NCBI GenBank assembly: GCA_000989955.1
Contig: LBTE01000006.1
Location: 62,001-126,000, forward strand
DNA length: 64,000 nucleotides
DNA from: a candidate division TM6 bacterium GW2011_GWF2_37_49
GTDB lineage: Bacteria > Babelota > Babeliae > Babelales > RVW-14
Reading direction: 5' to 3'
Positions 45,001-52,761 of the stretch are shown here, piece by piece; positions within the stretch are counted from its first letter, which is position 1, and each line of letters begins with the position of its first letter. The notes below the pieces were generated by a model. That model was not told the origin of the DNA, did no database searches, and saw only the letters and a list, made by a program, of their open reading frames with translations. A program made the position numbers and the translations under genes.

Positions 45001-45485
45001 CAGAGATAATTCAAGAAAACAACGCAGCACTTGTATTTTCGCAATTCACAACATGCCTGGATATTATTGAACAGCAGCTAAAAAAAGAGGGGATCAATTT
45101 TTTCAGAATTGATGGAAGTACTCCAATCCCTCAGCGCAAAAAAATTATTGAAACGTTTCAAGGCAAAAATACGAACGTTTCAGTTCTTTTACTCAGCCTT
45201 AAAACAGGTGGCGTTGGATTAAATTTGACCCGCGCAAGCTACGTTTATCATATCGATCCATGGTGGAACCCGGCTGTTGAAAATCAAGCGTCAGATAGAG
45301 CTCACAGAATTGGACAAAAAAAATCAGTTTTCATAACGCGGATTGTTATGCACCACACAATTGAAGAAAAAATGATGCAGCTGAAGGAGGCCAAGAGTAA
45401 GCTCTTTAATGATGTAATGAATGCAACAGAAAACAAAACTAAGACGATTATATCAAAGAAAGATTTCGATTTTTTGTTGGAATGA
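42003..45485 (+). CDS. SNF2-family helicase with N-terminal SWIM zinc finger
   Basis: 1160 aa. The GTG at 42003 has AGGA at the right spacing; a TTG at 41988 is the upstream alternative. A SWIM zinc finger (CMCPAYDSRKLCKHVVC) lies near 85-100. A long middle region of unknown fold leads to the Swi2/Snf2 ATPase: DDMGLGKTVQAIAFL (motif I), DEAQAIKN (II), LTGTPLEN (III), and the C-terminal lobe with VFSQFTTCLDIIEQQL, GGVGLNLTRA and HRIGQ (VI). Bacterial members (HepA/RapA-like, SWIM type) act in transcription recycling or DNA repair. It stands alone between the IS66 element and the ATP/ADP translocase. Confidence 0.93.
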   Translation: MKNNVLDCIKKLSIEKIKNITAYEIFERGQEYASSNRVISFWWDRKSGENARLMSYVMGTDVYMVEFFCRDDKLVSSCMCPAYDSRKLCKHVVCALLTAEKLLHTQTNVNSKLLLGLLGSSTVSMETGLLDQTTNIYIKPDNYNNLSSSIRFHVKGFKNQTPISGHLFGFNSNLRKLFLDYYYQDSSEKEMELIKALSTDFKDCKVFVSHLHDEISINTRADHKMHVSSLTELNLDGDEVTIKQLIANGRYVFNGQNIRISEHVILLKKENRFVFIDEKIPWWWLSKIAFPKLWDYVNYANNNRDPVFIQKISDWFKNQNGKFQDLSSQLNIPINYLNNAIEIKYESKDRSIIEKFIIFKKHNQVVTPNQVKVDIVVSAKIDRENKSVKIVPQGLIDGAIIPIFKPIIKFIDMIDELPGWVRSNKRRLIIAKGLLSILLAYTQKATLSHIKAAVKNLLDTYDGKANKIAIHNYFKSFASVLDQSLESIFISKSGFYILPLHYRNLCNVAAIISNFFDNCTVECGDNNELFFSVPEDVFNQKLADFLNLLNKSNIGLKLNDKKLRLVSLDVSIDASRPTGSDWFDLDPKILSDGIKLTKEQRQALFESDGVIESFDCFKILDQNSQEVIKILAKIFQQSSGVGGGKNIKEIVQIPSLQILTLFELRKSGASIKLSKDDEEIVDNLTNFSKIKKTPIPSIFKGELRDYQKHGYDWLAFLYKHRFGACVADDMGLGKTVQAIAFLSGIADGTITSRASIKTPHLIVVPTTLVFNWIQELKKFSPKLKVKEYLSKLQTIDLEKFDIIITTYDRVRIDIEKLKNITFHVLILDEAQAIKNIAAGRSAAVRQLKSLFTISLTGTPLENHIGEYYSIIDVALPGLLPEYKNFMKQIQSDDQGNLIRRTKPFVLRRTKDAILKELPPKIENNVYLHMAEKQQKLYATTVREVKRLIDRAYESHTAGQANIIALTAILRLRQICISPQIIDPKAGLDSPKIEYLITALSEIIQENNAALVFSQFTTCLDIIEQQLKKEGINFFRIDGSTPIPQRKKIIETFQGKNTNVSVLLLSLKTGGVGLNLTRASYVYHIDPWWNPAVENQASDRAHRIGQKKSVFITRIVMHHTIEEKMMQLKEAKSKLFNDVMNATENKTKTIISKKDFDFLLE

Positions 45486-45536
45486 TTGATAATGTCCGTA
45501 TAATTGTGTAAAAGTTGACAAATTTCAATAAAAATC

Positions 45537-45564
45537 TTGTTTTCCGGTGTTACAGTGTTATAAT
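45537..45564 (+). promoter_or_regulatory. Putative promoter of the translocase leader
   Basis: TTGTTT at 45537 and a consensus TATAAT at 45559 with a 16-base spacer. It would start transcription near 45571. A TTGACA at 45515 is too far upstream to pair with this -10. Confidence 0.5.
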
Positions 45565-45610
45565 TAAACATAGGGTGTCTTTTCTAACCTCTATTCATAA
45601 AACAGGAAAA

Positions 45611-45770
45611 GATTCTTTATAAGGGCAAACCCGTAAAGAAATTATCGCTAAAAAAATACTTCCTTAATCTTTCACGGGCTGACCCGCAATAAATCTGTCT
45701 GATCGGACTTGTCAGTAAGTTGTATGTGCCTGCGGAAGCAAACCGTGGGTGAAGATGTATTATTTATTTA
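45611..45770 (+). ncRNA. Structured RNA leader or small RNA upstream of the ATP/ADP translocase
   Basis: About 200 bases lie between the promoter and the translocase start. They contain a nested irregular hairpin: CCCGTAAAGA (45630) with TCTTTCACGGG (45668, one bulge), enclosed by GGG/CCC (45623/45683) and TTTAT/ATAAA (45616/45689). A GC-richer second half follows (GTGCCTGCGGAAGC), unlike ordinary spacer here. No T-run ends it before the gene, so a leader is more likely than a separate RNA. I could not match it to a known riboswitch class. Confidence 0.45.
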
Positions 45771-45786
45771 ATTGAAGGGGTTTATC

Positions 45787-47160
45787 ATGTCGTGTTTTGC
45801 AAATGCGGTTCGCTTTTTTTGGGGCGATATTGGCAAGGACGAGCTCAAGCGGTTTGGGATATTGTCTGCCACTTATTTTTTCTTAATCGGAGCCTACTGG
45901 CTCATTCGCGTAATGAAAGATCCGATATTCGAGTTGTTAGTCGGATTTCGGTATCAGCCATTCGCAAAGATGCTCTCGCTTGTTGTGGTTATTTGTGCCG
46001 TACTTTTTTACAACAAATTAATCGACCTTCTAAAACGAGATACACTTTTTTATTGTATTGCAACGTTCTTCGGCCTGAGCCTGCTTGGGCTTGGATATCT
46101 GGTCGCACATCCACAACTTCTAGCAATGTCTCCAGAATCAACACTTAGTTCGCTCCTGCCAGGCAATATTCTCGGTTGGATTGCGTATTGTTTTATTGAA
46201 ATCTACGGATCGCTCATGCCTGCGCTATTTCTCTCGATAGTTGTAAGTACAATGTCAACAGAATCAGCCAAAAAAGGCTACGGAATGATATTTACTTTTG
46301 CGCAGCTTGGCGCGATATTTGGAACACTCCTAGTTATGAACTACCTTCAATTATTGGGATTTGGAGCACTTTTAGCTGTTGGTGGTGTATGTGTAAGCGT
46401 TCTGCCTTTTTTAATGAGGTGGTATGTGCAAAACGCTCCGGTTACTCCTGCAGAAAAAATAGAAGCATCAGAACATAAACCACAAAAAACAGGAATCTTG
46501 GAAGGTTTAAAACTACTACTCAGTCGCCCTTACGTCGCGGGACTTTTTGTTGTTACAACAACATATGAAGTCATCGGCACGATTGTTGAATTTCAAATGA
46601 AGATGACGGCAACTCAAATTTATCCAAAGAGCATAGATGGTGGTGTCGGATTTGGTTGGTTTACCGCAATCAATGGCACAATGGTAAATGTGTTAGCCTT
46701 GGCATTCGCCCTTCTTGGAACCAGCTTTCTCATGCGTAAGTTTGGATTGAAGTTTTGTATTATTTCATTTCCAACAATGATTGGAATAGTTGTTGCATCT
46801 ATTTTCGGATTTTATATGGCAGGAGCAAGTCCTTATTTCTTAATGTGGGCACTTTTTGTAGCAGTGGTTATGTTTAAGGGCCTTAGCTATACATTAAATA
46901 ATCCATCGCGTGAAGTTTTATACATACCAACAAGCAAAGATGTTAAATTTAAATCCAAAAGCTTTATTGAAGCCTTCGGCGGTAGATCCACAAAGGCTGT
47001 CGGAGCAACCGTAACGGGTTCGCTTGGTGGAGATTTTGCAACACTACTTGTATTCGGAACCTTCATATCACTCGGTCTTGTTGGGTTCTGGATCTGCATT
47101 GCTGCTTATGTTGGAAATAAATTTGATCAGCTACAAAAAGAAAATAAGATTGTTGAATAA
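45787..47160 (+). CDS. tlc: ATP/ADP (nucleotide) translocase, Tlc family
   Basis: NTT/Tlc-family transporter with about 12 membrane helices, which in intracellular bacteria swaps bacterial ADP for host ATP or imports nucleotides. Recognisable family segments: YWLIRVMKDPIFELLVG, the loop with GSLMPALFLSIVVS, then FKGLSYTLNNPSREVLYIPTS and KSKSFIEAFGGRSTKAVG near the end. The ATG at 45787 follows GAAGGGG at six bases and is chosen over a TTG at 45772. 457 aa, a little shorter than the 490-500 of rickettsial and chlamydial members. Exact substrate (ATP/ADP exchange or general NTP uptake) cannot be read from sequence alone. Confidence 0.95.
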   Translation: MSCFANAVRFFWGDIGKDELKRFGILSATYFFLIGAYWLIRVMKDPIFELLVGFRYQPFAKMLSLVVVICAVLFYNKLIDLLKRDTLFYCIATFFGLSLLGLGYLVAHPQLLAMSPESTLSSLLPGNILGWIAYCFIEIYGSLMPALFLSIVVSTMSTESAKKGYGMIFTFAQLGAIFGTLLVMNYLQLLGFGALLAVGGVCVSVLPFLMRWYVQNAPVTPAEKIEASEHKPQKTGILEGLKLLLSRPYVAGLFVVTTTYEVIGTIVEFQMKMTATQIYPKSIDGGVGFGWFTAINGTMVNVLALAFALLGTSFLMRKFGLKFCIISFPTMIGIVVASIFGFYMAGASPYFLMWALFVAVVMFKGLSYTLNNPSREVLYIPTSKDVKFKSKSFIEAFGGRSTKAVGATVTGSLGGDFATLLVFGTFISLGLVGFWICIAAYVGNKFDQLQKENKIVE

Positions 47161-47184
47161 AAATCAATTTCAAGAGTCATAGCC

Positions 47185-47934
47185 ATGGGTAAGATAGTTG
47201 CAATTGGTGGAGGCGAGATAAATAAACGAGAAACGTTGGCCATAGATCAAGAAATTATTCGGTTGTCTGGCAAAAAACATCCAAGTGTTTTATTTATTCC
47301 AACGGCAAGCTCGGATGCCAAAGAATATGTCGATGATTTTATCGATTACTATTGCAAACATTTGAGTTGTAAAGTTGATGTTATGAAATTGATCAAACAA
47401 AATATTTCGACAGAAGAAATAAGAGATAAAATTTTATCCTCAGACATTGTTTATGTTGATGGCGGAAATACACTTATGATGAAGTTGTGGCGCAAGCTTG
47501 GAGTCGATAAAATTTTAGAAGAAGCATATGAAAAAAATATTGTTTTGTGTGGGATAAGTGCAGGGGCAATTTGTTGGTTTAAGTTTGGTAACTCAGACTC
47601 AAGACAATTCAAGAATCCTGCGGCACCACTTATCAGAGTAAGCGGACTTGGATTATTGGATGGATTGCTGTGTCCACATTATCATTCTAAAAAATACGCC
47701 AAAGGTAGAGCTGATTCATTAAAAAAGATGATGAAAAGAACGCCTGGCAAGGCTTTGGCAATTGATGACTTTTGCGCAATAGCTTTTGTTGATGACAGTT
47801 ACAATGTGTTGACATCAAGCCCTGGAGCCCATGCATATAAAGTTTATTGGAAGCGTGGTAAATTTTATCATGATAAAATTGATATATTGACAGGAGTTAC
47901 GCATGTAAGTGGCAAGGTGAGCCATCAATCATGA
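47185..47934 (+). CDS. Peptidase S51 (dipeptidase E-like)
   Basis: 249-aa cytoplasmic serine peptidase of the PepE/cyanophycinase family. The start pattern is MGKIVAIGGGEI, then LFIPTASSD, VYVDGGNTLMM, and the nucleophile elbow GISAGAICWF with the catalytic Ser. A His follows in CPHYHSK. Members cleave Asp- or beta-Asp dipeptides; the substrate here is unknown. It follows the translocase by 24 bases and may share its transcript. Its stop overlaps the start of a NUDIX fragment (ATGA). Confidence 0.92.
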   Translation: MGKIVAIGGGEINKRETLAIDQEIIRLSGKKHPSVLFIPTASSDAKEYVDDFIDYYCKHLSCKVDVMKLIKQNISTEEIRDKILSSDIVYVDGGNTLMMKLWRKLGVDKILEEAYEKNIVLCGISAGAICWFKFGNSDSRQFKNPAAPLIRVSGLGLLDGLLCPHYHSKKYAKGRADSLKKMMKRTPGKALAIDDFCAIAFVDDSYNVLTSSPGAHAYKVYWKRGKFYHDKIDILTGVTHVSGKVSHQS

Positions 47935-48083
47935 AACCGCACAAATGCGATGATGTCGCTTGGTTTTCGCTCGACCAACTTCTCCAAAATCTGATGCCCA
48001 TGCACAAACATGTTTTTAACATGATCAATCAACATGACTTTGCCTACACATTTAAAACACTGAATTCTCCAGCATTGTTATAA
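47931..48083 (+). pseudogene. C-terminal fragment of a NUDIX hydrolase (50 codons)
   Basis: Reads MKPHKCDDVAWFSLDQLLQN then LMPMHKHVFNMINQ. The KCDDVAWFSLDQLP-like block followed by P-x-x-K-H is typical of the segment after the NUDIX box in small NUDIX enzymes. The NUDIX box itself is absent, so this is the tail of a truncated gene. The lost upstream part may have been removed when the peptidase gene or the neighbouring insertion sequence arrived. Confidence 0.6.
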
Positions 48084-48194
48084 AAGTTTTGAACATGATT
48101 TTGAGAAGAAACTTTGAAGCATTCAGCGTTTGGCTGCTGTTTAATTTTTGGAGGCTTTCTTATAGTCTAGACCAGATCGTCGAAATGGTTGATC

Positions 48195-49117
48195 CTAGAT
48201 GTGAGCTTTTTGTTTTGACAAAGCGAGCATCTGACATTGATGCATTCCAAGTTTTTGTTTTGATGTTCGATTGATTTTTTCCTGTGGCCAACGCAAATTG
48301 TACTCCTCAACTTGTTGCTTTGCTAGCAGCTTCATGTTGCTCACCAAAAAAACTGTCTCCCATCCACCAAAACGCTTCTTCCGTTTGTATGCAGTGAAAA
48401 AATATGTTTTGCCATAAAGTTTGGCTTTGATCGTTTTTTCTCGTTCGTTTCGTAATAATTTCAATGCTGGAACGTGTTTCAACTGAAGCCTTTTACCACC
48501 ACGCGTAACAACGCATCTACTGCTTGGAATCCGCGTGATAAATTTATGTTTGGTTTTTTGAAAAAATACAAACATATTTGGTGTAGGAAATGTGCCATCC
48601 AAAGACACAAAATCAAACTCAACTCCCTGCGAAACTAGGTATGAAATTAGCTCCTGCGCAATTTCTACTTTTGACCGATATTTCTTTTTACCGCGGGCTT
48701 TTTTCTGCACCCAAAATCAACATTCAATGGTATCTTTACATTTTTATCCACAACAGAAACACATACGGGAACTATTACTTTTTCAACATGTTTTGTACAC
48801 CCATCCTTGTCGTAACAGAGCTTTTCCATGAGCTGTGCGTATCTTTTGAGTAATGACGTAGGATCAACAACAATGGTTCGTTTTATCTTTTTATCTCTCG
48901 TTGACTTCGCAAACTCAATTAAATGTTTTTCTATTTCTTTCGAATTATCAGCTCCTGCCGACAAAAAGGCATACAACGCTTTTTTTGAAATTCCAACCGT
49001 ACGCGCCATTTCAGAACAATTTTTTCGGCCAGAAGTTAACATAAGACATACAACGTAAGTGCGAATTTGAAGGTTTACATTTTTCAGAAGTTTTATTACT
49101 CTTTGTAACATGATCAT
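48195..49117 (-). pseudogene. IS4-type DDE transposase in two frames, C-terminally truncated
   Basis: The first frame (49117 down to 48665, 150 codons) carries the N-terminal helical region and the first catalytic Asp (TIVVDPTSLL). The second (48710 to 48195) carries the second Asp (FVSLDGTFP) and an IS4 Y-R-E-K signature (YNLRWPQEKINRTSK: Y-x2-R-x3-E-x6-K). The join is at an AAAAAAG heptamer placed in the first frame as A AAA AAG, the classic -1 slippery site, so the shift may be programmed. After the catalytic Lys the frame ends within 16 codons, where about 80-100 more residues are expected; no left terminal repeat was found. Probably inactive. Confidence 0.8.
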
Positions 49118-49118
49118 G

Positions 49119-49171
49119 GAGCTCTCCTTTTTTGGGTAAATTTAGAAATTTTCTCCTAAAAATAGAGAGCT
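49119..49171. repeat. Inverted repeat at the 5' side of the IS4-type transposase
   Basis: GAGCTCTC at 49119 and GAGAGCTC at 49164 are exact complements 37 bases apart. They may be part of an IS end or a hairpin in front of the transposase gene. Confidence 0.4.
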
Positions 49172-49325
49172 CTTTTTTATTGATTTCGTCAAATGAATTT
49201 TATTGTGTTAAAAATTGTCGATCGGTCATGATGCCGATACAATCGCAAAATCGCCTCAAAAAATAGATACTGATTTTATTGTAGAATTGATTGGATCAAT
49301 TATTTGAAATTATGGCAAAGTCCTG

Positions 49326-49499
49326 ATAAAGATTAATTCGATGCCCAGATTGATTCTTGGCTACAAGACGCCAGATATGATTATGAAACAAGCTATTTTA
49401 AAGGCTAATAAAAAGGAGAGTAGGGTGAAGTCCGCCATGCCGGCGGCAGAGGCAAATGTTTTCAATCAGAATGATCTATTTGTTGCAATTCATTGTTGA
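49326..49499 (+). pseudogene. Possible IS30-type transposase C-terminal remnant
   Basis: An open stretch of 57 codons includes INSMPRLILGYKTPDMIM, resembling the N-x-x-P-R-x-x-L-G-Y-K-T-P segment near the end of IS30 transposases. There is no start codon context and no catalytic region. The rest of 49172-49635 holds nothing I recognise. Confidence 0.35.
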
Positions 49500-49635
49500 C
49501 TTTGCCTAAGTCCTGGTCGCTCGGTTTCTTTGTAGCAATTATTAAACATTTATTTTAAAATGATTTTAGTATTTGAGTAAATCTTGAAGTTTATATACAA
49601 GTTATTTCCATTCTTAAACAAAAATAGGATGAGTT

Positions 49636-51216
49636 ATGGAGCAGTTTAAAAAATTACCAGTTGATTTGAGTTCTTTTTCTACAATGATTAACGAAAATTA
49701 CTTGTACGTGGACAAAACAAAAATTATTTACGAAATAATTTCCAGGGGCCGATGTTTTTTTCTTGCACGTCCTCGTCGATTTGGTAAATCGCTTCTAGTT
49801 TCAACGCTTAAAGAAATCTTTCTTGGGAATAAAGACCTTTTTAAGGATCTTTGGATTGGAAAAAATGCCTCATATGCTTGGGATTCTTATCCAATTATTC
49901 ACATAGATTTTTTAAGAGTTGATAGCAGCTGCCCCGAAAAACTTGAAAAAAGCCTCTCAGAAAAATTGTTGGAAATTGGATTAAACTATGATATTGAAAT
50001 CTCTAGAGCATCCTCACTCTTAGACAGGTTAGATTTACTTGTACATCAGTTGTCAGAGAAGCATGGCAAGGTTGTAATACTTATTGATGAATACGACTAT
50101 CCAATTATTAAAAATATGCATGACACTTCGATTGCTGTAAAAAATAAAGAAATTTTAAGAAGTTTTTATGGATGCATTAAAGGCCTTGGTGACCATACTC
50201 GTTTCTTATTTTTAACCGGTGTAAGCAAATTTTCAAAAACATCGATTTTTTCAGGAGTTAACAACCTCGACGATATCTCTCTTGATCCATATGTTGCGGC
50301 ACTAATGGGCTATACTGAAGAGGAAATGCATGCCTACTTTCCGCCATATATTGAAATTATTGCAAATAAAAGAGGATGCAGCCAACAAACTATTTTGGAT
50401 GAAATGCGTACCTGGTATAACGGATACCGATTTTCTAAGGACAATGTAAAGGTATTCAATCCATTTTCTGTTTTGTACTATTTGCATAAACAAGAGCGAG
50501 CAAATTATTGGTTTGAATCTGGAACACCAACTTTCCTTTTGGATTTAATTAAAAAAAGCCCTCATACGTTGGAAAATATTGATCACATTGTTGCAAGCGC
50601 TTCTACATTGCAAACATTTGAAATCGAAACATTACCTCTTGTCACACTTCTTTACCAGACAGGATATTTGACTATCGAGGAATATTATTCCGAAGAAGCA
50701 ATGTATAAATTGACCTATCCAAATGAGGAGGTGCGACGATCGATAAATAGTTATTTAATCGGAATTTTACTGGGATCTGAAAAATCTGGTGTCGAAACAG
50801 CCGTGTTTCAAATGAGAAGAGCGTTGCAAGAAAAAAATATTGCGGCCTTTTGTGATACATTAAAGGTTCTTTTTGCAAATATTCCATATTCTATGCACAT
50901 TCAAAAAGAGGCCTACTATCATTCGTTATTTCAGTTAATAGGAACGCTTTTGGGATTTGATATACAGTCTGAAGTGCTGACAAGTGTTGGCCGCATTGAT
51001 CTTTTATTGCAAACATCAAAACATATTTATATTTTCGAGTTCAAGTTTGGTAAAACTGTGGAAGAGGCCATGGCACAGATCAAGGATCGACGATATTATG
51101 AAAAATTCCTGAACTATGGCAAGGAGATATTTTTGATCGGTATGGTGTTTGATTTTAAAGACAAAAAATTTGCAATGGAATGGACGTCCAAGCCATTTAA
51201 TGCAGGAAATTTATGA
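49636..51216 (+). CDS. AAA-ATPase-like / PD-(D/E)XK nuclease family protein (526 aa)
   Basis: Member of the AAA-ATPase_like plus DUF1703 nuclease family. N-terminal LPVDLSSFSTMINENYLYVDKT, Walker A RPRRFGKSLL near 48-57, Walker B VVILIDEYDYP near 147-157. The C-terminal PD-(D/E)XK core reads GRIDLLLQTSKHIYIFEFKF: Asp, then Glu-x-Lys in EFK. Both domains look intact. AGGATGAG precedes the ATG. The family is expanded in several host-associated bacteria and its role is unproven (mobile-element defence and host interaction have been suggested). It overlaps the next paralogue by 4 bases. Confidence 0.92.
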   Translation: MEQFKKLPVDLSSFSTMINENYLYVDKTKIIYEIISRGRCFFLARPRRFGKSLLVSTLKEIFLGNKDLFKDLWIGKNASYAWDSYPIIHIDFLRVDSSCPEKLEKSLSEKLLEIGLNYDIEISRASSLLDRLDLLVHQLSEKHGKVVILIDEYDYPIIKNMHDTSIAVKNKEILRSFYGCIKGLGDHTRFLFLTGVSKFSKTSIFSGVNNLDDISLDPYVAALMGYTEEEMHAYFPPYIEIIANKRGCSQQTILDEMRTWYNGYRFSKDNVKVFNPFSVLYYLHKQERANYWFESGTPTFLLDLIKKSPHTLENIDHIVASASTLQTFEIETLPLVTLLYQTGYLTIEEYYSEEAMYKLTYPNEEVRRSINSYLIGILLGSEKSGVETAVFQMRRALQEKNIAAFCDTLKVLFANIPYSMHIQKEAYYHSLFQLIGTLLGFDIQSEVLTSVGRIDLLLQTSKHIYIFEFKFGKTVEEAMAQIKDRRYYEKFLNYGKEIFLIGMVFDFKDKKFAMEWTSKPFNAGNL

Positions 51217-52394
51217 AGAATCATGCTTTACTTTGCATATTTCTTACTTTAGCGGTTTGTTATGGTAAACCCTCACAGGTTCAAGAACTTAAAAAATTAC
51301 CCATCGATACGAGTTCTTTTAAAACATTGATTGAATATGATTATTTATATGTTGATAAAACAAAAAGTATCCATTCATTAATACAAGCAGAGCAAAATTA
51401 TTTTTTTGTACGTCCTCGTAGATTTGGGAGAACGCTTTTTTTATCAACTTTAAAAGAAATTTTTTCTGGCCACAAAGAGCTTTTTAAAGATTGTTGGATT
51501 GGCGGAAATAGTAGCAAGTACGATTGGCCAGTGCATCCTGTCATAAGTCTAAATTTTCTTATGATTAATGATCAGTCTCCAGATGAACTTGAGGCAAGTT
51601 TGATTCGCAATATTCAAGATTTTGCTGAAGAATATGATATCTATTTGGATAAAAATCTATCTCTGGAACATGCAACGACTGGGCTTATCAAAAAACTCTC
51701 TTCGCAAGATAAAGTTGTACTTTTGATTGACGAATATGACAGGCCACTCAGTAAGCACCAATTGAATAAAGAAAATGCCGGTAAAATTGAGCAGGTACTG
51801 AAAAAGTTTTATACTATTATCGGTAGTTTGAATGACCATTTTCGTGCAATAATTATTACGGGCGTTGTTCCATACTCCGCCTCCATGCTTTTTTCATCCA
51901 TTCCAAATTTAAAGAATATTTCATTTTCTCCTGAAGCGAAAGATTTATGTGGTTTCACCGAGAAAGAAATAAACACAACATTGCTTCCATACGTTAAACA
52001 ATGCGCGCAACACTTAAAAAAATCGACATCCGAAGTTCTACAAGAAATGCAAGAATTATATGGTGGCCATAGATTTACGCAAATCGGACCAGTTTTGCAT
52101 AGTCCAATTCCCACGCTGTACCATCTGCGTCGTATGGAAAAAGATTCTCATCTTTGGCTAGAAACAAGTACCTCTACTTTTCTTTTTCAATGTATAAAGA
52201 CACATACTTCAGCTTTTAGCAATCAGGAATCATGGTACGTATCAAGAATTTATGGTGAAAATTGTGAAGTTGGAGAATTAACGCCTACTGCTGCATTTTG
52301 GTATTCAGGATTTCTTACTCTTGATAAGAATCAGCCTAACAATGAACAATACAATTTGATTTCACCAAACCAAAGCACAAACATCGGGCTTTAA
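51213..52394 (+). CDS. Exported, truncated paralogue of the AAA-ATPase-like nuclease family
   Basis: 393 aa, clearly related to the preceding protein over its length (LPIDTSSF, DYLYVDKTK, LIDEYDRPL), but with three changes. It begins with a signal peptide (MKNHALLCIFLTLAVCYGK). The Walker A lysine is replaced by Arg (RPRRFGRTLF), which normally abolishes ATP hydrolysis. It ends at the position of PNEEVRRSI in its neighbour, so the PD-(D/E)XK nuclease domain is gone. It may be a decaying duplicate or a protein reused outside the cell. AGGAAATTT lies before the ATG inside the upstream gene. Confidence 0.8.
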   Translation: MKNHALLCIFLTLAVCYGKPSQVQELKKLPIDTSSFKTLIEYDYLYVDKTKSIHSLIQAEQNYFFVRPRRFGRTLFLSTLKEIFSGHKELFKDCWIGGNSSKYDWPVHPVISLNFLMINDQSPDELEASLIRNIQDFAEEYDIYLDKNLSLEHATTGLIKKLSSQDKVVLLIDEYDRPLSKHQLNKENAGKIEQVLKKFYTIIGSLNDHFRAIIITGVVPYSASMLFSSIPNLKNISFSPEAKDLCGFTEKEINTTLLPYVKQCAQHLKKSTSEVLQEMQELYGGHRFTQIGPVLHSPIPTLYHLRRMEKDSHLWLETSTSTFLFQCIKTHTSAFSNQESWYVSRIYGENCEVGELTPTAAFWYSGFLTLDKNQPNNEQYNLISPNQSTNIGL

Positions 52395-52565
52395 GACTCT
52401 TATATCCAAGCATTTATAATTTTTTTGATCTCAAAAGGCATACAGTTATCAAACACAAAAGTTCTAATGTAGTCCAGCGTAGTACACCACTCAGTACACC
52501 CCCCATCAATCAGCCACTTTTGACTACATTCAAAACCCATATCTGTTCGAGTATTTCAAATTCAA

Positions 52566-52730
52566 CGACACTTTTCGTTATTTCCATTTTTTTTGCATGA
52601 CAACCACGATCTGATCGCTGCCTGCCGGCGGGGTCTAAAAATTTATAAATTTCTTGAAATAATTGATTTCAACGGCTATTACAAGTAATATAGTCGATGT
52701 ATAACAGTAAAAATAACAGGTTTGACGCTG
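52566..52730 (+). repeat. Dispersed intergenic repeat, copy G
   Basis: Contains ACACTTTTCG, CGATCTGATCGCTGCCTGCC, GGCGGGGTCTAAAAATTTAT, AATTTCTTGAAATAATTG and TATAGTCGATGTATAA. About 88 percent identical to copy F over 100 bases. It ends about 30 bases before the Fic gene. The part of this gap before it (52395-52565) holds only a weak 46-codon minus-strand frame. Confidence 0.92.
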
Positions 52731-52761
52731 TTACATTTTGATAAAAATAAGGATTAAGTTA

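Noticed and set aside
45622-45632. AGGGCAAACC in the translocase leader, resembling the start of the GEMM-I c-di-GMP riboswitch
   Set aside because: The remaining GEMM features (GAAA tetraloop stem, CGCAAAGCC, tetraloop receptor) are not there; a ten-base match can be chance.
45728-45741. GCCTGCGGAAGC in the leader, resembling the GGAA tip of SRP RNA
   Set aside because: The flanking asymmetric loop and the long SRP stem do not form; the similarity is limited to a short hairpin.
48590-49058. Three plus-strand frames opposite the IS4-type transposase
   Set aside because: They are antisense shadows of a recognisable transposase.
52401-52541. 46-codon minus-strand frame starting MGFECSQKWLIDGG after the truncated AAA paralogue
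   Set aside because: No ribosome-binding site and no recognised family; it could be a gene remnant, but nothing supports expression.
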